A DNA stretch of 64,000 nt from Actinacidiphila rubida (GTDB lineage: Bacteria > Actinomycetota > Actinomycetes > Streptomycetales > Streptomycetaceae). Positions 27,710 to 37,414 of this stretch are shown in pieces. The translations under genes and the position numbers were made by a program. How positions within the stretch are numbered: position 1 is the first letter of the stretch; every line of letters begins with the position of its first letter. The notes below the pieces were generated by a model that saw only the letters and a list, made by a program, of their open reading frames with translations, had not been told where the DNA came from and did no database searches. The stretch is from the NCBI RefSeq assembly GCF_900110255.1, contig NZ_FODD01000007.1, positions 186,001-250,000 of the forward strand. Direction: 5' to 3'.

Positions 27710-27811
27710 GAATCCTGCCCGATTTCGGGCAGGGAAGCAGTGCAAGGGCGGCCAAAGGGGTGACAACGGGTCGGCACGCGGGTGGCGGGCGCGTCCGCGG
27801 TGCGGGCCGTC

Positions 27812-27841
27812 TTGACCGCTCGGGACGTCGGGGGTTAGTCG
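27812..27841 (+). promoter_or_regulatory. Probable leaderless promoter of the GH20 gene
   Basis: TTGACC (27812-27817) and, 17-18 bases on, TTAGTC/TAGTCG (27835-27841); the GTG start at 27849 follows after about eight bases, with no ribosome site in between. Confidence 0.55.
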
Positions 27842-27848
27842 TGGTGCC

Positions 27849-29672
27849 GTGACACGACTCGACGCCGGGAGCCACCGCACCGCCGCAGACCGGACCGACC
27901 GGGCGGGCCAGGCCGGCCACGCCGACGGTGCGGGCCGCGACGGCCGTGCGGGCGGGTCAGGCCGGGCAGGTGGGTCCGGCGGCTCGGGCACGGCCGGGCG
28001 GGCCCCGAGCGCCCGCGGCGCGCTGCCGCGGGTCCTGTGCGCGCTGATGCTCGCCGCGGGCGCGAGCGCGGCCGGCGCCAGGACCGCGTCCTCCGAGCCC
28101 GCGGGCGCCTCGGCGGCCGCGACCGTCGCCGCCCGCGTGGTGCCCGTGCCGGCCGCCGTGCGGGCCGGCGGCGGCGCGTTCCGGATCACCCGCGGCACGT
28201 CCGTCGAGGTGGCCCGCGGGTCGGCGGGCGCCGCGCCGGTCGCCGCCTACGCGGCGGCGCTGCTGCGGCCCTCCACCGGCTTCCCCCTGCGCGTGGTGGC
28301 CGCGCCCGCCGGCGCGGGCACGGGAGCGGTGTCCGACACGGGCGCGACCACGGCCACCGGCGCCGGGCCGGGCTCCGCCACCGGCATCGTGCTCGCGCTC
28401 GGCGACCCCGACCGGGGCCTGGGCGAGGAGGGCTACCGGCTGCGCACCGGCGCCCGCTCGGTGGTGATCAGCGCCCGCACCCCGGCCGGCCTCTTCCACG
28501 GCGTGCAGACCCTGCGCCAGCTGCTCCCCGCCCGTGTGGAGAGCCGCACCCCCGTGACCGGCACGGACTGGACGGTGCCCGACGCCGACATCCGCGACGT
28601 GCCGCGCTACGCCTACCGCGGCGCGATGCTCGACGTCGCCCGGCACTTCTTCACCGTCGCGCAGGTCGAGCGCTACATCGACGAGCTGGCGCTCTACAAG
28701 GTCAACACCCTGCACCTGCACCTCACCGACGACCAGGGCTGGCGGATCGCCGTCACCTCCCTGCCGCGCCTCGCCTCCTACGGCGGCAGCACCGAGGTCG
28801 GCGGCGGCCCCGGCGGCTCCTACACCCAGGCCGACTACCGGGAGATCGTCCGCTACGCCGCGAGCCGGTTCCTGACCGTCGTCCCCGAGATCGACGGCCC
28901 CGGCCACACCACCGCGGCCCTCGCCTCGTACCCGGAGCTCAACTGCGACGGCAAGGCCCCGCCGCTGTACACCGGGACCAAGGTCGGCTTCAGCTCGCTG
29001 TGCGTGCCCAAGGCCGCGACGTACGCCTTCCTGGACGAGGTCATCAGCGAGGTCGCGGCGCTCACCCCGGGCCCGTACCTGCACATCGGCGGCGACGAGG
29101 CCCACTCCACGAGCGCCGCGGACTACGTCGCCTTCATGGACAAGGTGCAGCCGATCGTCGCCCGCCAGGGCAAGACCGTCATCGGCTGGCACCAGCTCGA
29201 CGCGGCGCACCCCGCGCCCGGCGCCCTCGTCCAGTACTGGGGCACCAAGGGCGACGAGACGGAGGTCGCGACCGCGGCCAAGGCGGGCACCCGGGTCATC
29301 ATGTCCCCTGCCGATCGCGCGTACCTCGACATGAAGTACACCCCGGCCAGCCCCGTCGGCCAGCACTGGGCCGGGTACGTCGAGGCGCGCACCGCCTACG
29401 ACTGGGACCCGGCCGCCGTCGTCGCGGGCGTCCCGGCGAGCGCGGTGTACGGCGTGGAGGCGGCGCTGTGGACCGAGACGGTCACCACCAGCGCCGACAT
29501 CGACTACCTGGCCTTCCCGCGGCTGCCGGGGATCGCCGAACTCGGCTGGTCCCCGGCGGCCACGCACGGCTGGGACGGCTTCCGGGCGCGCCTGGCCGCC
29601 CAGGGCCCGCGCTGGCAGGAACTGGGCGTCGCCTTCTACCGCTCGCCGCAGGTGGACTGGCCGGCGTCCTGA
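27849..29672 (+). CDS. Secreted GH20 beta-N-acetylhexosaminidase
   Basis: A 607-residue protein. The GH20 core carries HLHLTDDQGWRIAVTSLPRL, the EIDGPGHT stretch, and the catalytic pair D416-E417 in HIGGDEAH; a smaller N-terminal domain (about 95-240) precedes it as usual. The start is the GTG at 27849, which gives an unusually long Gly/Arg-rich leader of about 57 residues before the hydrophobic signal (LPRVLCALMLAAGASAAGA), so a shorter start is possible but no ribosome site supports one. Role: removal of terminal GlcNAc from chito-oligosaccharides outside the cell. The last 37 bases overlap the end of desD on the other strand. Confidence 0.9.
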   Translation: MTRLDAGSHRTAADRTDRAGQAGHADGAGRDGRAGGSGRAGGSGGSGTAGRAPSARGALPRVLCALMLAAGASAAGARTASSEPAGASAAATVAARVVPVPAAVRAGGGAFRITRGTSVEVARGSAGAAPVAAYAAALLRPSTGFPLRVVAAPAGAGTGAVSDTGATTATGAGPGSATGIVLALGDPDRGLGEEGYRLRTGARSVVISARTPAGLFHGVQTLRQLLPARVESRTPVTGTDWTVPDADIRDVPRYAYRGAMLDVARHFFTVAQVERYIDELALYKVNTLHLHLTDDQGWRIAVTSLPRLASYGGSTEVGGGPGGSYTQADYREIVRYAASRFLTVVPEIDGPGHTTAALASYPELNCDGKAPPLYTGTKVGFSSLCVPKAATYAFLDEVISEVAALTPGPYLHIGGDEAHSTSAADYVAFMDKVQPIVARQGKTVIGWHQLDAAHPAPGALVQYWGTKGDETEVATAAKAGTRVIMSPADRAYLDMKYTPASPVGQHWAGYVEARTAYDWDPAAVVAGVPASAVYGVEAALWTETVTTSADIDYLAFPRLPGIAELGWSPAATHGWDGFRARLAAQGPRWQELGVAFYRSPQVDWPAS

Positions 29673-31729
29673 GGCGTGGCCCGGCGGGAGCGTGAGGGCT
29701 CCCGTCGGGACGGTTCCCGGTCCGACGGGCCGTGGTTCGACGGGCCGTGGTTCGGCGGGCGGTGCGCGGCCAGCGGGTTGGCGAGCGTGCCGGCGAACTG
29801 CAGCGCGGCCGAAGGGTCGCCGAGGTCCACCATCTGCTGGTTGTCCCGCAGTTGGAGCCGGTTGAGGCAGGACAGCGCGAACCGCGGCGCGAACAGGTCG
29901 TAGCGGGCGAACGCGGGCGCCAGTTCCGGGTGCGCGGCCTGGTAGTCCGCGGTGCACGCGGCGACCGTCCGCCAGAACGCGGTCTCGTCCAGGACCCCGC
30001 TGCTGTGCAGGATCGCGCCGAGGAAGCGCAGGAAGCAGTCGAAGACGTCGGTGAAGACCGACAGCGCGCGCAGCTCCTCGGGCACCTGGGCCTTGATCCG
30101 GGCGACTTCCGGGGGAAGCCGGGCGTCCGGGTCCATCACCACGATCTCCTCGGCGATGTCCTTGAACACCGCGCGCTCCACGGTGCCGCCGTCCTCTCCG
30201 AGGACCAGGATGACGTTCTCGCCGTGCGGCATGTACGCCAGGTCGTAGGCGAACAGGCTGTGCAGCACCGGCACCAGATAGGCGTCGAGGTAGCCGCGCA
30301 GCCAGTGTCCGGCCGGCAGGCCCGAGCGCGCGACCAGCGCGGCCGCCAGCGAGCCGCCGTCGTCGTCCACGTGGAGGAGCGCGGCCATCGTCACGACCGA
30401 GCGGCCGGGCTCCAGGGCGGGGACGGGGCTCTCGCGCCACAGCGCGGCCAGCATCTTCCGGTACGGCGAGCCCTTCTGCGTGGCCTCCTCGAACGGCAGG
30501 TGGCGGTAGCCCACGGCGGCCCGCTCGCGCAGGATCGAGAACCGCGCGGCGGCCAGCGTCGGATCGGCCGCGACCAGCTCCGCGAGCCAGTCGTTGATCG
30601 CCGGTGTGGCCGCCATGTACGCGGCGGACAGGCCGCGCAGGAAGCCCATGTTGAGCACGGACAGCGCGGTCTTGACGTAAGGGCGCTCGGGGCGACCGGT
30701 GTTGAAGAACGTGCGCACCGACTGCTGGGCGCGGTAGGGGTCGTCGCCCTCGCCCAGCAGCACCAGGCGCTCCTGGGCGAGTTCACCCGCGAACGTCACC
30801 GCGAGGCGGTGCTCCCACTGCCAGGGGTGGACCGGGATCAGCAGGTAGCCGTCCGGGTCCAGGCCCCGGCCGGCCAGCACGGCCGCGAACCGCTCGCGGG
30901 TCTCCGGCCCCAACTCGCCGGCGATCAGCGTCTCGTAGTCCAGCCCGGCGCCCGCGTGGAAGTCCGCCACGTCGCGGCGGCCGGCCACCCAGACGAGCCG
31001 GACCGGGGCGGCCGCCTCCGGCGCGTAGCGCAGCAGGTCGTGGGCGCCGAAGCCGATACGGCCGCTGTTCGCGACGAAGCACGGGTGGCCCTCGGTCATG
31101 CCGGCCTCCACCGCCTGGAAGCCCGCCGCGGCCAGCTCTCCGGCGCTCGGCCGCTGCCGGGCGTCCTTGAACGCCAGCGAGGAGAGCGTCGAGGTGATCT
31201 CCTCCAGGTACAGCGGCAGGACCCGCTCGCCGAGGCCCAGGGTGACGCGCAACTCGGTGAAGAACGCCAGCGCGTCCAGCGGCAGTTCGGTGCCCGGCTC
31301 CTGGCCGAGGTCTCCGTTGCCGTTCCCGTTGTGGTCCCTGTCGCGGTCCCCGTCGCCGCCCGCGCCGTGGGGGCCGGGGTCGCGGCGGTGCCGGGTGAGG
31401 GAGGCCGGGTCGATGTGCCAGTGGTCCAGGGCGAGCAGTTCCGCGGTGAAACGGTACGTGGTGCGGCCGTCGTCGCTGGTGACGCCGTACCGCCGGCGCC
31501 CTCCGGGCCTGCTCGGCGCCGGGCCCAGCGGGGTGGGCGTGAGCAGGCGCTCGTGCGCGAACTCGGCGAGCGCCTTGCGCACCAGGTGGCGGGTGGCCCG
31601 CTCCCACCGCTCGGGCGTCAGGTGCGCGGTCGCGTCGTCGCGCGCCGGAGCGGCGCCGTCGTGCGAGGGGGCGGAGTTGCCGGGCGGAAGCGCGGAGTTG
31701 CCGGGCGACGGCGAGGTGGCGTGGGTCAT
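29636..31729 (-). CDS. desD: Desferrioxamine synthetase DesD (IucA/IucC family)
   Basis: A 697-residue NRPS-independent siderophore synthetase. Conserved blocks: EGHPCFVANSGRIGFGAHDL, LLIPVHPWQWEHRL, SVRTFFNTGRPERPYVKTAL-SVLNMGF, HGENVILVLGEDGG and KDIAEEIVVMDP. It oligomerises and cyclises N-hydroxy-N-succinyl- or acetyl-cadaverine to desferrioxamines with ATP. It is about 100 residues longer than typical DesD (near 600, from memory): there is an extended N-terminus, an Asp/Gly/Asn-rich insert at about residue 125, and a C-terminal tail with tandem NHGPS repeats rich in Arg and Ser. It overlaps desC by 4 bases and the convergent GH20 gene by 37 bases. Confidence 0.94.
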   Translation of the reverse strand: MTHATSPSPGNSALPPGNSAPSHDGAAPARDDATAHLTPERWERATRHLVRKALAEFAHERLLTPTPLGPAPSRPGGRRRYGVTSDDGRTTYRFTAELLALDHWHIDPASLTRHRRDPGPHGAGGDGDRDRDHNGNGNGDLGQEPGTELPLDALAFFTELRVTLGLGERVLPLYLEEITSTLSSLAFKDARQRPSAGELAAAGFQAVEAGMTEGHPCFVANSGRIGFGAHDLLRYAPEAAAPVRLVWVAGRRDVADFHAGAGLDYETLIAGELGPETRERFAAVLAGRGLDPDGYLLIPVHPWQWEHRLAVTFAGELAQERLVLLGEGDDPYRAQQSVRTFFNTGRPERPYVKTALSVLNMGFLRGLSAAYMAATPAINDWLAELVAADPTLAAARFSILRERAAVGYRHLPFEEATQKGSPYRKMLAALWRESPVPALEPGRSVVTMAALLHVDDDGGSLAAALVARSGLPAGHWLRGYLDAYLVPVLHSLFAYDLAYMPHGENVILVLGEDGGTVERAVFKDIAEEIVVMDPDARLPPEVARIKAQVPEELRALSVFTDVFDCFLRFLGAILHSSGVLDETAFWRTVAACTADYQAAHPELAPAFARYDLFAPRFALSCLNRLQLRDNQQMVDLGDPSAALQFAGTLANPLAAHRPPNHGPSNHGPSDREPSRREPSRSRRATPQDAGQSTCGER

Positions 31730-32277
31730 CGGGTGGCCTCGAACCGTGCGCGGGTGCAGAAGCTGAGCAGGGCCTGCTTGTGCGGTGTGGTGATCCGCGC
31801 GTGCGGCTCGAACCCGACGGTGCGGTTGAGGTCGTGGACGGCGGTGTTGCGGACGTCCGGCTCGACCACGACGCGGCGGGTCGCGGGGTCGGCGAACAGC
31901 TCCGCCATCACCGCGCCGATCACGGCGCGCGTGAAGCCGTGCACGGGCCGGTCCGCCGGGGCGACCAGGAAGTGCATGCCGACGTCGCCCGGCTCCGCGC
32001 GGTACAGGCCCGCGAGTTCGACCTGCGCCGGGTCGTAGCGCTCCATCAGGAACGCCGGGGCGCCGTCGTACAGTCCGACGAACGCGTCCTGATGCGGGGC
32101 CTGCGCGATGTCGGCGTACGCGCGCTCGACGTCGTACACGTTCGCGTCGCCCATCAGCCAGAACACCGCCTTGGGATGGGTCACCCAGCGGTGCAGCAGC
32201 ACGGCGTCAGCGGCGGGCCGCACGGGGCGGAAGGCGAACCGGCCGGGGGGCAGGAGGGTCGTGGGGGTGGCGGTCAT
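31726..32277 (-). CDS. desC: Desferrioxamine acyltransferase DesC
   Basis: A 183-residue GNAT-fold acyltransferase of the IucB/RhbD type ([65 protein letters not shown]). It acylates N-hydroxycadaverine with succinyl-, acetyl- or longer acyl-CoA. It sits in the desABCD operon with ATGA overlaps at both ends, which indicates translational coupling. Confidence 0.94.
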   Translation of the reverse strand: MTATPTTLLPPGRFAFRPVRPAADAVLLHRWVTHPKAVFWLMGDANVYDVERAYADIAQAPHQDAFVGLYDGAPAFLMERYDPAQVELAGLYRAEPGDVGMHFLVAPADRPVHGFTRAVIGAVMAELFADPATRRVVVEPDVRNTAVHDLNRTVGFEPHARITTPHKQALLSFCTRARFEATR

Positions 32278-33569
32278 GCGGTGAACTCCTGGAAGGCGAT
32301 GGCCGTTTCGACGCGGTACGGCTCGCGGCCGCCCAGCAGTGCGCGGATGATGCGCGAGTTGCGGTACGCGGCCATGCCGAGGTCGGGTGCGGCGAAACCG
32401 TGGGTGTGCAGCTCGGCGTTCTGCACGTAGATGCCGTGGCCGGTCACGTCGATGGCGTAGTCGCGGGTCACGTCGTAGCGGCCCTTCGCGTCCCAGCGGA
32501 TGCGGTCGCGGACCGGGGCCAGGAACTCCGGCACGCGGTAGCGGTACCCGGTGGCCAGCACCAGGCCCTCGGTGGTCAGGGTGTGGTCGCGGCCCTGCTC
32601 CACCTGCCGCAGCCCCAGCGTGTACGTGCCGGCGGCCGGGTCGTGGCGGACGCTGTCCAGCGAGGTGTTGGTGAGCAGCCGGGTCGGCACCTTGCCCTTG
32701 CGGTTCTTGGCGTACAGCAGGTCGAACACGGCGTTGATCAGTTCGGTGTTGATGCCCTTGTAGAGGTTCTTCTGCGAGGCGCCGAGGCGGTCGCGCACCT
32801 CGGGTGGGAGCCCGTGGAAGTGGTCCACGTACTCCGGGGACGTCATCTCCAGGGTGAGCTTGGTGTATTCGAGGGGGAAGAACCGCGGGGAGCGCGTCAC
32901 CCAGTTCAGGGCGGAGCCGCGGGAGTCGATGTCCTGGAGCAGGTCGTGGTAGATCTCGGCGGCGCTCTGGCCGCTGCCGACGACGGTGACGCTGCGCTTG
33001 CGCCGCAACTCCTCACGCGCCGTGAGGTAGTTGCCGGCGTGGACCGCGTCCCCGCCCAGGCCCTCGGCGGCCGGCGGCACGTAGGGCGGGGTGCCGGTGC
33101 CCAGGACGAGCCGGGGCGCGCGGTACTCCTCGCCGCTGCTCGTGCGCACCGTGTACCGGCCGTCGGCCTCGTCGTAGGCGACCTCGGTGACGGTCCTGCC
33201 GAAGCGGACCGAGCGCAGCCGGGCGGCGGCCCAGCGGCAGTAGTCGTTGAACTCCTCGCGCAGCGGATAGAAGCTCTCGCGGATGTAGAAGGAGTACAAC
33301 CGCCCTGATTCCTTGAGGTAGTTGAGGAAGCCGAACGGCGAGGTGGGGTCGGCCAGGGTCACCAGGTCGGACAGGAACGGGGTCTGCAGGGTCGCGCCCT
33401 CCAGGAACATCCCCGAGTGCCAGTCGAAGTCCGGCTTGCTCTCCAGGAACACGCCGTGGAGGTCGTCGAGCGGCTCCGTGAGGCAGGCCAGACCCAGGTT
33501 GAACGGTCCCAGGCCGATCCCGATGAAGTCCGGTACGTCGCGGGCGGCGGCGTCACGAGGCGTGGGCAA
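32274..33569 (-). CDS. desB: Cadaverine N-hydroxylase DesB
   Basis: A 431-residue flavin-dependent N-monooxygenase of the lysine/ornithine hydroxylase family. FAD site: [21 protein letters not shown] site: [18 protein letters not shown]-terminal [15 protein letters not shown]. It N-hydroxylates cadaverine using NADPH and O2. It overlaps desA by 17 bases and desC by 4, so it is part of the iron-controlled operon. Confidence 0.95.
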   Translation of the reverse strand: MPTPRDAAARDVPDFIGIGLGPFNLGLACLTEPLDDLHGVFLESKPDFDWHSGMFLEGATLQTPFLSDLVTLADPTSPFGFLNYLKESGRLYSFYIRESFYPLREEFNDYCRWAAARLRSVRFGRTVTEVAYDEADGRYTVRTSSGEEYRAPRLVLGTGTPPYVPPAAEGLGGDAVHAGNYLTAREELRRKRSVTVVGSGQSAAEIYHDLLQDIDSRGSALNWVTRSPRFFPLEYTKLTLEMTSPEYVDHFHGLPPEVRDRLGASQKNLYKGINTELINAVFDLLYAKNRKGKVPTRLLTNTSLDSVRHDPAAGTYTLGLRQVEQGRDHTLTTEGLVLATGYRYRVPEFLAPVRDRIRWDAKGRYDVTRDYAIDVTGHGIYVQNAELHTHGFAAPDLGMAAYRNSRIIRALLGGREPYRVETAIAFQEFTA

Positions 33570-35019
33570 GGGTCTCTCCCAGGGTCAGGCAGCGGCCGGC
33601 GTGCCCGGCGAGCAGGTCGAGTACGGCCGCGATGTCGGCGGGCGTGGTCAGCGGGTTGAGCAGGGTGAACTTCAGGTAGTGGCGGCCGTTCACGGTGGTG
33701 CCCGCGACGACGGCCTCACCGGAGGCGGACAGCTCCTTGCGGGCGTGGAGGTTGGCACGGTCCACGTCGGCCGGGCCGAACGCACCGCCGGAGCCCTCCG
33801 GCGGCACCCAGCGGAACACCAGCGTCGACAGGGTGGGGCGGGTGACGACCTCGAACCGCGGGTCGGCGTCCAGCAGCAGCCACGCCTGCCCGGCGAGGTC
33901 CAGCACCTCGTCGAACAGCTCGCCCACCCCGTCGGCGCCCATCACACGCAGCGTCATCCACAGCTTGAGGGCGTCGAAGCGGCGGGTGGTCTGCAGGGAC
34001 TTGTCCACCTGGTTGGGGATGCGCTCGGTCACGGCCCGGCGCGGGTTGAGGTAGTCGGAGTGGTGAGTGGCATGACGCAGCACGGCGGCGTCCCGCACCA
34101 CGACCGCGCTGGAACTGACCGGCTGGAAGAAGGACTTGTGGAAGTCCACGGTCACCGAGTCGGCGTGCTCGATGCCGCGCAGCAGGTGGCGGCGGGTGCG
34201 CGAGACCAGCAGCCCGCAGCCGTACGCGGCGTCCACGTGCAGCCAGGCCCGGTGGCGGGCGCACAGCGCGGCGACGTCGGGCAGCGGGTCGACGGACCCG
34301 AAGTCGGTGGTGCCGGCGGTCGCGACGACGGCCATCGGCACCAGCCCGGTGCGGACGCACCGCTCCAGTTCGCGGGCGAGCGCGTCGGGCCGCATCCGCC
34401 GTTCCGCGTCGCAGGGGACGGTGATGACGGCGTCGGCCGGCAGCCCGAGGAGCGAGGCGGACTTCTGGACGCTGAAGTGCCCGCACTTGCTCGCCAGCAC
34501 GCGTAGCCGGGCCGGGTCCGCGCCGCCGGCCAGCGCCTCCTCCCGGGCCAGCAGCAGGGCCTGCAGATTGGACTGGGTGCCGCCGCTGGTGAACACGCCG
34601 TCCGCGCGCGGGCCCAGGCCCAGGCGGGCGGCCGTCCAGTCGATCAGCCGCCGTTCGATGAGGGTCGCGCCCGCGCTCTGGTCCCAGGTGTCGAGGGAGG
34701 AGTTGACGGCGCTGAGCACCGCCTCGGCGGCCACCGCGGGAATCACCACGGGGCAGTTGAGGTGGGCGAGGTAGCGGGGGTGGTGGAAGTACACGGCGTC
34801 GCGCAGGTACACCCCGTCCAGCTCGTCCAGGGCGGCGGCGGTGTCGCCCAGCGGCCGGTCGAGGTCGATCGCGTCGATCCGGGGCGCGAGTGCCTGCGGG
34901 CTGACGCCGGTGAACGGCCGGTCGGTCGCGGCGACGGTGGCCGCCACCCGCTCGACTCCCAGGGTGACGGAGCGTCGATAGTGCTCCGCCGTGGTGCCGT
35001 TGAGCAGGTGTGAGCGCAT
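33553..35019 (-). CDS. desA: Lysine decarboxylase DesA (PLP, group II)
   Basis: A 488-residue enzyme of the aromatic-amino-acid-decarboxylase fold. Seen: the [16 protein letters not shown] region, [40 protein letters not shown], and the PLP lysine K295 in [15 protein letters not shown]. It converts lysine to cadaverine, the first step of desferrioxamine synthesis. The ATG at 35019 follows GAGGGGCC. The operator 40 bases upstream makes it iron-repressed. In S. coelicolor desE and desF precede desA; here the next gene upstream is an acyl-CoA dehydrogenase. Confidence 0.95.
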   Translation of the reverse strand: MRSHLLNGTTAEHYRRSVTLGVERVAATVAATDRPFTGVSPQALAPRIDAIDLDRPLGDTAAALDELDGVYLRDAVYFHHPRYLAHLNCPVVIPAVAAEAVLSAVNSSLDTWDQSAGATLIERRLIDWTAARLGLGPRADGVFTSGGTQSNLQALLLAREEALAGGADPARLRVLASKCGHFSVQKSASLLGLPADAVITVPCDAERRMRPDALARELERCVRTGLVPMAVVATAGTTDFGSVDPLPDVAALCARHRAWLHVDAAYGCGLLVSRTRRHLLRGIEHADSVTVDFHKSFFQPVSSSAVVVRDAAVLRHATHHSDYLNPRRAVTERIPNQVDKSLQTTRRFDALKLWMTLRVMGADGVGELFDEVLDLAGQAWLLLDADPRFEVVTRPTLSTLVFRWVPPEGSGGAFGPADVDRANLHARKELSASGEAVVAGTTVNGRHYLKFTLLNPLTTPADIAAVLDLLAGHAGRCLTLGETLAHAS

Positions 35020-35043
35020 GAGCGGGCCCCTCGTCGGTCAGGC

Positions 35044-35063
35044 GAGCTCGGTCGAGCTCGGTC
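35044..35063. repeat. Tandem 10-bp repeat next to the iron box
   Basis: CGAGCTCGGT occurs twice in tandem (35044-35053 and 35054-35063), running into the left arm of the iron-box palindrome. It lies in the desA leader. Confidence 0.7.
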
Positions 35064-35093
35064 TAGTTAGGTTAGCCTAACCTAACTAGACCG
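35059..35093. promoter_or_regulatory. Iron box (DmdR1/DtxR-type operator) in a 35-bp perfect palindrome
   Basis: The core TTAGGTTAGCCTAACCTAA (35067-35085) fits the streptomycete iron box closely. The symmetry extends much further: arms 35059-35075 and 35077-35093 are perfect 17-bp complements around one central base. It lies 40 bases upstream of desA, so Fe(II)-loaded DmdR1 should shut off the siderophore operon. Confidence 0.93.
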
Positions 35094-35240
35094 GCTCAAT
35101 GGTCCCGCCCGCCACGCTCGTCGCGATGTTCAGTTGTGGTGTGCCGTGCGGGCGCGCCGCCGCCCGCAGTCCCCGCCGTGCGAGCCCCGCCCCGGGCCCG
35201 GGGCTGCCCCCGGGGCCGGAGGCGGGGCCGGGATCAGGGA

Positions 35241-36407
35241 TCAGGCCTCCATGCCCAACTCCCGGGCGATCAGCATCCGCTGGACCTCGCTGGTGCCCTC
35301 GCCGATCTCCAGGATCTTGGAGTCGCGCCACATCCGAGCCACGGGGTACTCGTTCATGAATCCGTAGCCGCCGTGGATCTGGGTGGCCTCGCGGGCGTTG
35401 GTCACCGCGATCTCCGAGGAGTACAGCTTGGCCAGCGCCGCCTCCTTCTTGAACGGCTCACCGTGCACCAGGCGGGACGCGGCGTCCCGCCAGGCCAGCC
35501 GCGCGGTGTGGGCGCGCATCTCCATGTCCGCGATCTTGAACTGGATCGCCTGGTTGGCGCCGATCGACCGGCCGAACGCCTCGCGCTCCTTGGCGTACCT
35601 CAGCGACTCGTCCACGCAGCCCTGCGCCAGGCCGGTGGCCAGCGCGGAGATCGCGATCCGGCCCTCGTCCAGGATCCGGAGGAACTGCGCGTAGCCGCGG
35701 CCCTCCTCACCCAGCAGGTTCTCCGCCGGCACCCGGCAGTCGATGAAGGACAGCTCCCGGGTGTCGGAGGCGTTCCAGCCGACCTTGCTGTACTTCTTCG
35801 ACACGGTGAAGCCCGGCGTGCCGGACGGCACGATGATCGACGAGATCCGCGGCCGGCCCTCGGGGCTGCGGCCGGTCACCGCGGTCACCGTGACCAGGCC
35901 GGTGATGTCGGTGCCGGAGTTGGTGATGAAGCACTTGGTCCCGTTGATCACCCACTCGCCGGTCGCCTCGTCGCGCCGTGCGGTGGTGCGGGTGCCGCCG
36001 GCGTCCGAACCGCAGTCCGGCTCGGTCAGCCCGAACGCGCCGAGCATCTCGCCCGAGCACAGCTTCGGCAGCCAGGTGCGCTTCTGCTCCTCCGTGCCGA
36101 ACCGGAACACCGGCATGGCGCCCAGCGACACCCCGGCCTCCAGCGTGATCGCCACCGAGGAGTCGACCCTGGCCAGCTCCTCCAGGGCCAGCCCGAGCGC
36201 GAGGTAGTCGCCGCCCATGCCGCCGTACTCCTCGGGGAACGGCAGCCCGAACAGGCCCATCCGCCCCATCTCCCGCACGATCTCGTACGGGAACTCCTCC
36301 TGCTCGTAGAACTGGCCGATCTTCGGAGCGACGACGTCGCGGGCGAACTCCGCGACAGTGGCGCGAAGTTCCTCGTGCTCGCCGGACAGACGGTGATCGA
36401 TCGACAT
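35241..36407 (-). CDS. acdH: Acyl-CoA dehydrogenase (isovaleryl/short-branched-chain type)
   Basis: A 388-residue FAD enzyme. Signatures: FGLTEPDCGSDAGGTRTTAR, KCFITNSGTDITGLV, and the C-terminal QIHGGYGFMNEYPVARMWRD-SKILEIGEGTSEVQRMLIAR. The catalytic Glu lies in the EGTSE region as in most short-chain enzymes; isovaleryl-CoA dehydrogenases use a different Glu, so the exact chain specificity is open. It starts 2 bases after the HMG-CoA lyase stop and ends the mccB-mccA-hmgL-acdH operon, which implies oxidation of isovaleryl-CoA or a related branched acyl-CoA from leucine, valine or isoleucine. Confidence 0.9.
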   Translation of the reverse strand: MSIDHRLSGEHEELRATVAEFARDVVAPKIGQFYEQEEFPYEIVREMGRMGLFGLPFPEEYGGMGGDYLALGLALEELARVDSSVAITLEAGVSLGAMPVFRFGTEEQKRTWLPKLCSGEMLGAFGLTEPDCGSDAGGTRTTARRDEATGEWVINGTKCFITNSGTDITGLVTVTAVTGRSPEGRPRISSIIVPSGTPGFTVSKKYSKVGWNASDTRELSFIDCRVPAENLLGEEGRGYAQFLRILDEGRIAISALATGLAQGCVDESLRYAKEREAFGRSIGANQAIQFKIADMEMRAHTARLAWRDAASRLVHGEPFKKEAALAKLYSSEIAVTNAREATQIHGGYGFMNEYPVARMWRDSKILEIGEGTSEVQRMLIARELGMEA

Positions 36408-36409
36408 GG

Positions 36410-37414
36410 CTACTGCTCCCGGTGGGTCAGGGCGCGGACGGTACGGGACGGGCTGGGCCGTCCCAGGTGTTCCGCCATCCAGACGCTTGTGGCGCTGAGG
36501 CGGTCGAGGTCGACGCCGGTGCGGATGCCGAGCCCGTTCAGCATCCAGACCAGGTCTTCCGTGGCGAGGTTGCCGGTGGCGCTCTTGGCGTACGGGCAGC
36601 CGCCGAGGCCTCCGGCGGAGGCGTCCACGACCGTGACGCCGCACCGCAGGGCCGCCAGGGTGTTGGCCAGCGCCTGCCCGTAGGTGTCGTGGAAGTGGAC
36701 GGCCAGGTGCTCGACGGGCACAGCGGCACCGCTGCCGGTGTCGCTGTCGCGGCCGGTCAGGGCGTCGAGCAGGGCCGTGACGTGGCCGGGGGTGGCCACT
36801 CCGATGGTGTCGCCGAGGCTGAGCTCGTCGCAGCCCATCGCGTACAGGCGGCGGGCGGTGGCCGCGACCTGGCCGATGGGCACCGGGCCCTCCCAGGGGT
36901 CGCCGAAGCACATCGACAGGTAGCCGCGCACCCGCGCGCCGGCCTGCCGGGCCCGTGCCACCACCGGCGCGGCCATCTCCAGGGCCTCGTCCAGCGTGCG
37001 GTTGAGGTTGGCCCGCGCGAAGGACTCGGTGGCGCTGACGAACACCGCGACCTCCGTCGCGCCCAGGCCGAGGGCGCGTTCGAGTCCGCGTTCGTTCGGC
37101 ACGAGCACCGGCAGCCGCACGGCGGGGTCGCGTCCGGCGAGGTCGGCGAGCAGCGGCAACAGCGTGTCGGCGTCGGCCAGCTGGGGGACCCAGCCGGGGT
37201 GGACGAAGCTGGTCGCCTCGATGGTGGTCAGCCCCGCGTCGGCCAGCCGGTGCACGAACTCGGCCTTCACCTCGGTGGGGACGGTGGCCTTCTCGTTCTG
37301 CAGGCCGTCGCGCACCCCCACCTCGTGGATGCGGACCTGCTCGGGCAGCCCGGCCGAAGGTACGGCCATGGGCAGTCCCGCGGGCAGCGCCGACGACACG
37401 CGGGAGTCCGTCAT
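36410..37414 (-). CDS. Hydroxymethylglutaryl-CoA lyase
   Basis: A 334-residue TIM barrel of the HMGL-like family. Seen: HEVGVRDGLQNEKATVPTEVK (with R-D-G-L-Q-N-E typical of the active site), HLAVHFHDTYGQALANTLAAL (metal His pair) and GGLGGCPYAKSATGNLATED (catalytic Cys loop). It cleaves HMG-CoA to acetoacetate and acetyl-CoA, the last step of leucine breakdown. It overlaps mccA by 4 bases (ATGA) and is followed at once by acdH. The enzyme linking MCC to this lyase, a methylglutaconyl-CoA hydratase, is not encoded in the operon. Confidence 0.94.
   Translation of the reverse strand: MTDSRVSSALPAGLPMAVPSAGLPEQVRIHEVGVRDGLQNEKATVPTEVKAEFVHRLADAGLTTIEATSFVHPGWVPQLADADTLLPLLADLAGRDPAVRLPVLVPNERGLERALGLGATEVAVFVSATESFARANLNRTLDEALEMAAPVVARARQAGARVRGYLSMCFGDPWEGPVPIGQVAATARRLYAMGCDELSLGDTIGVATPGHVTALLDALTGRDSDTGSGAAVPVEHLAVHFHDTYGQALANTLAALRCGVTVVDASAGGLGGCPYAKSATGNLATEDLVWMLNGLGIRTGVDLDRLSATSVWMAEHLGRPSPSRTVRALTHREQ

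Noticed and set aside
27957-30440. A long minus-strand open frame opposite the GH20 gene
   Set aside because: Shadow of GH20 and desD; the GH20 domain is intact on the plus strand.
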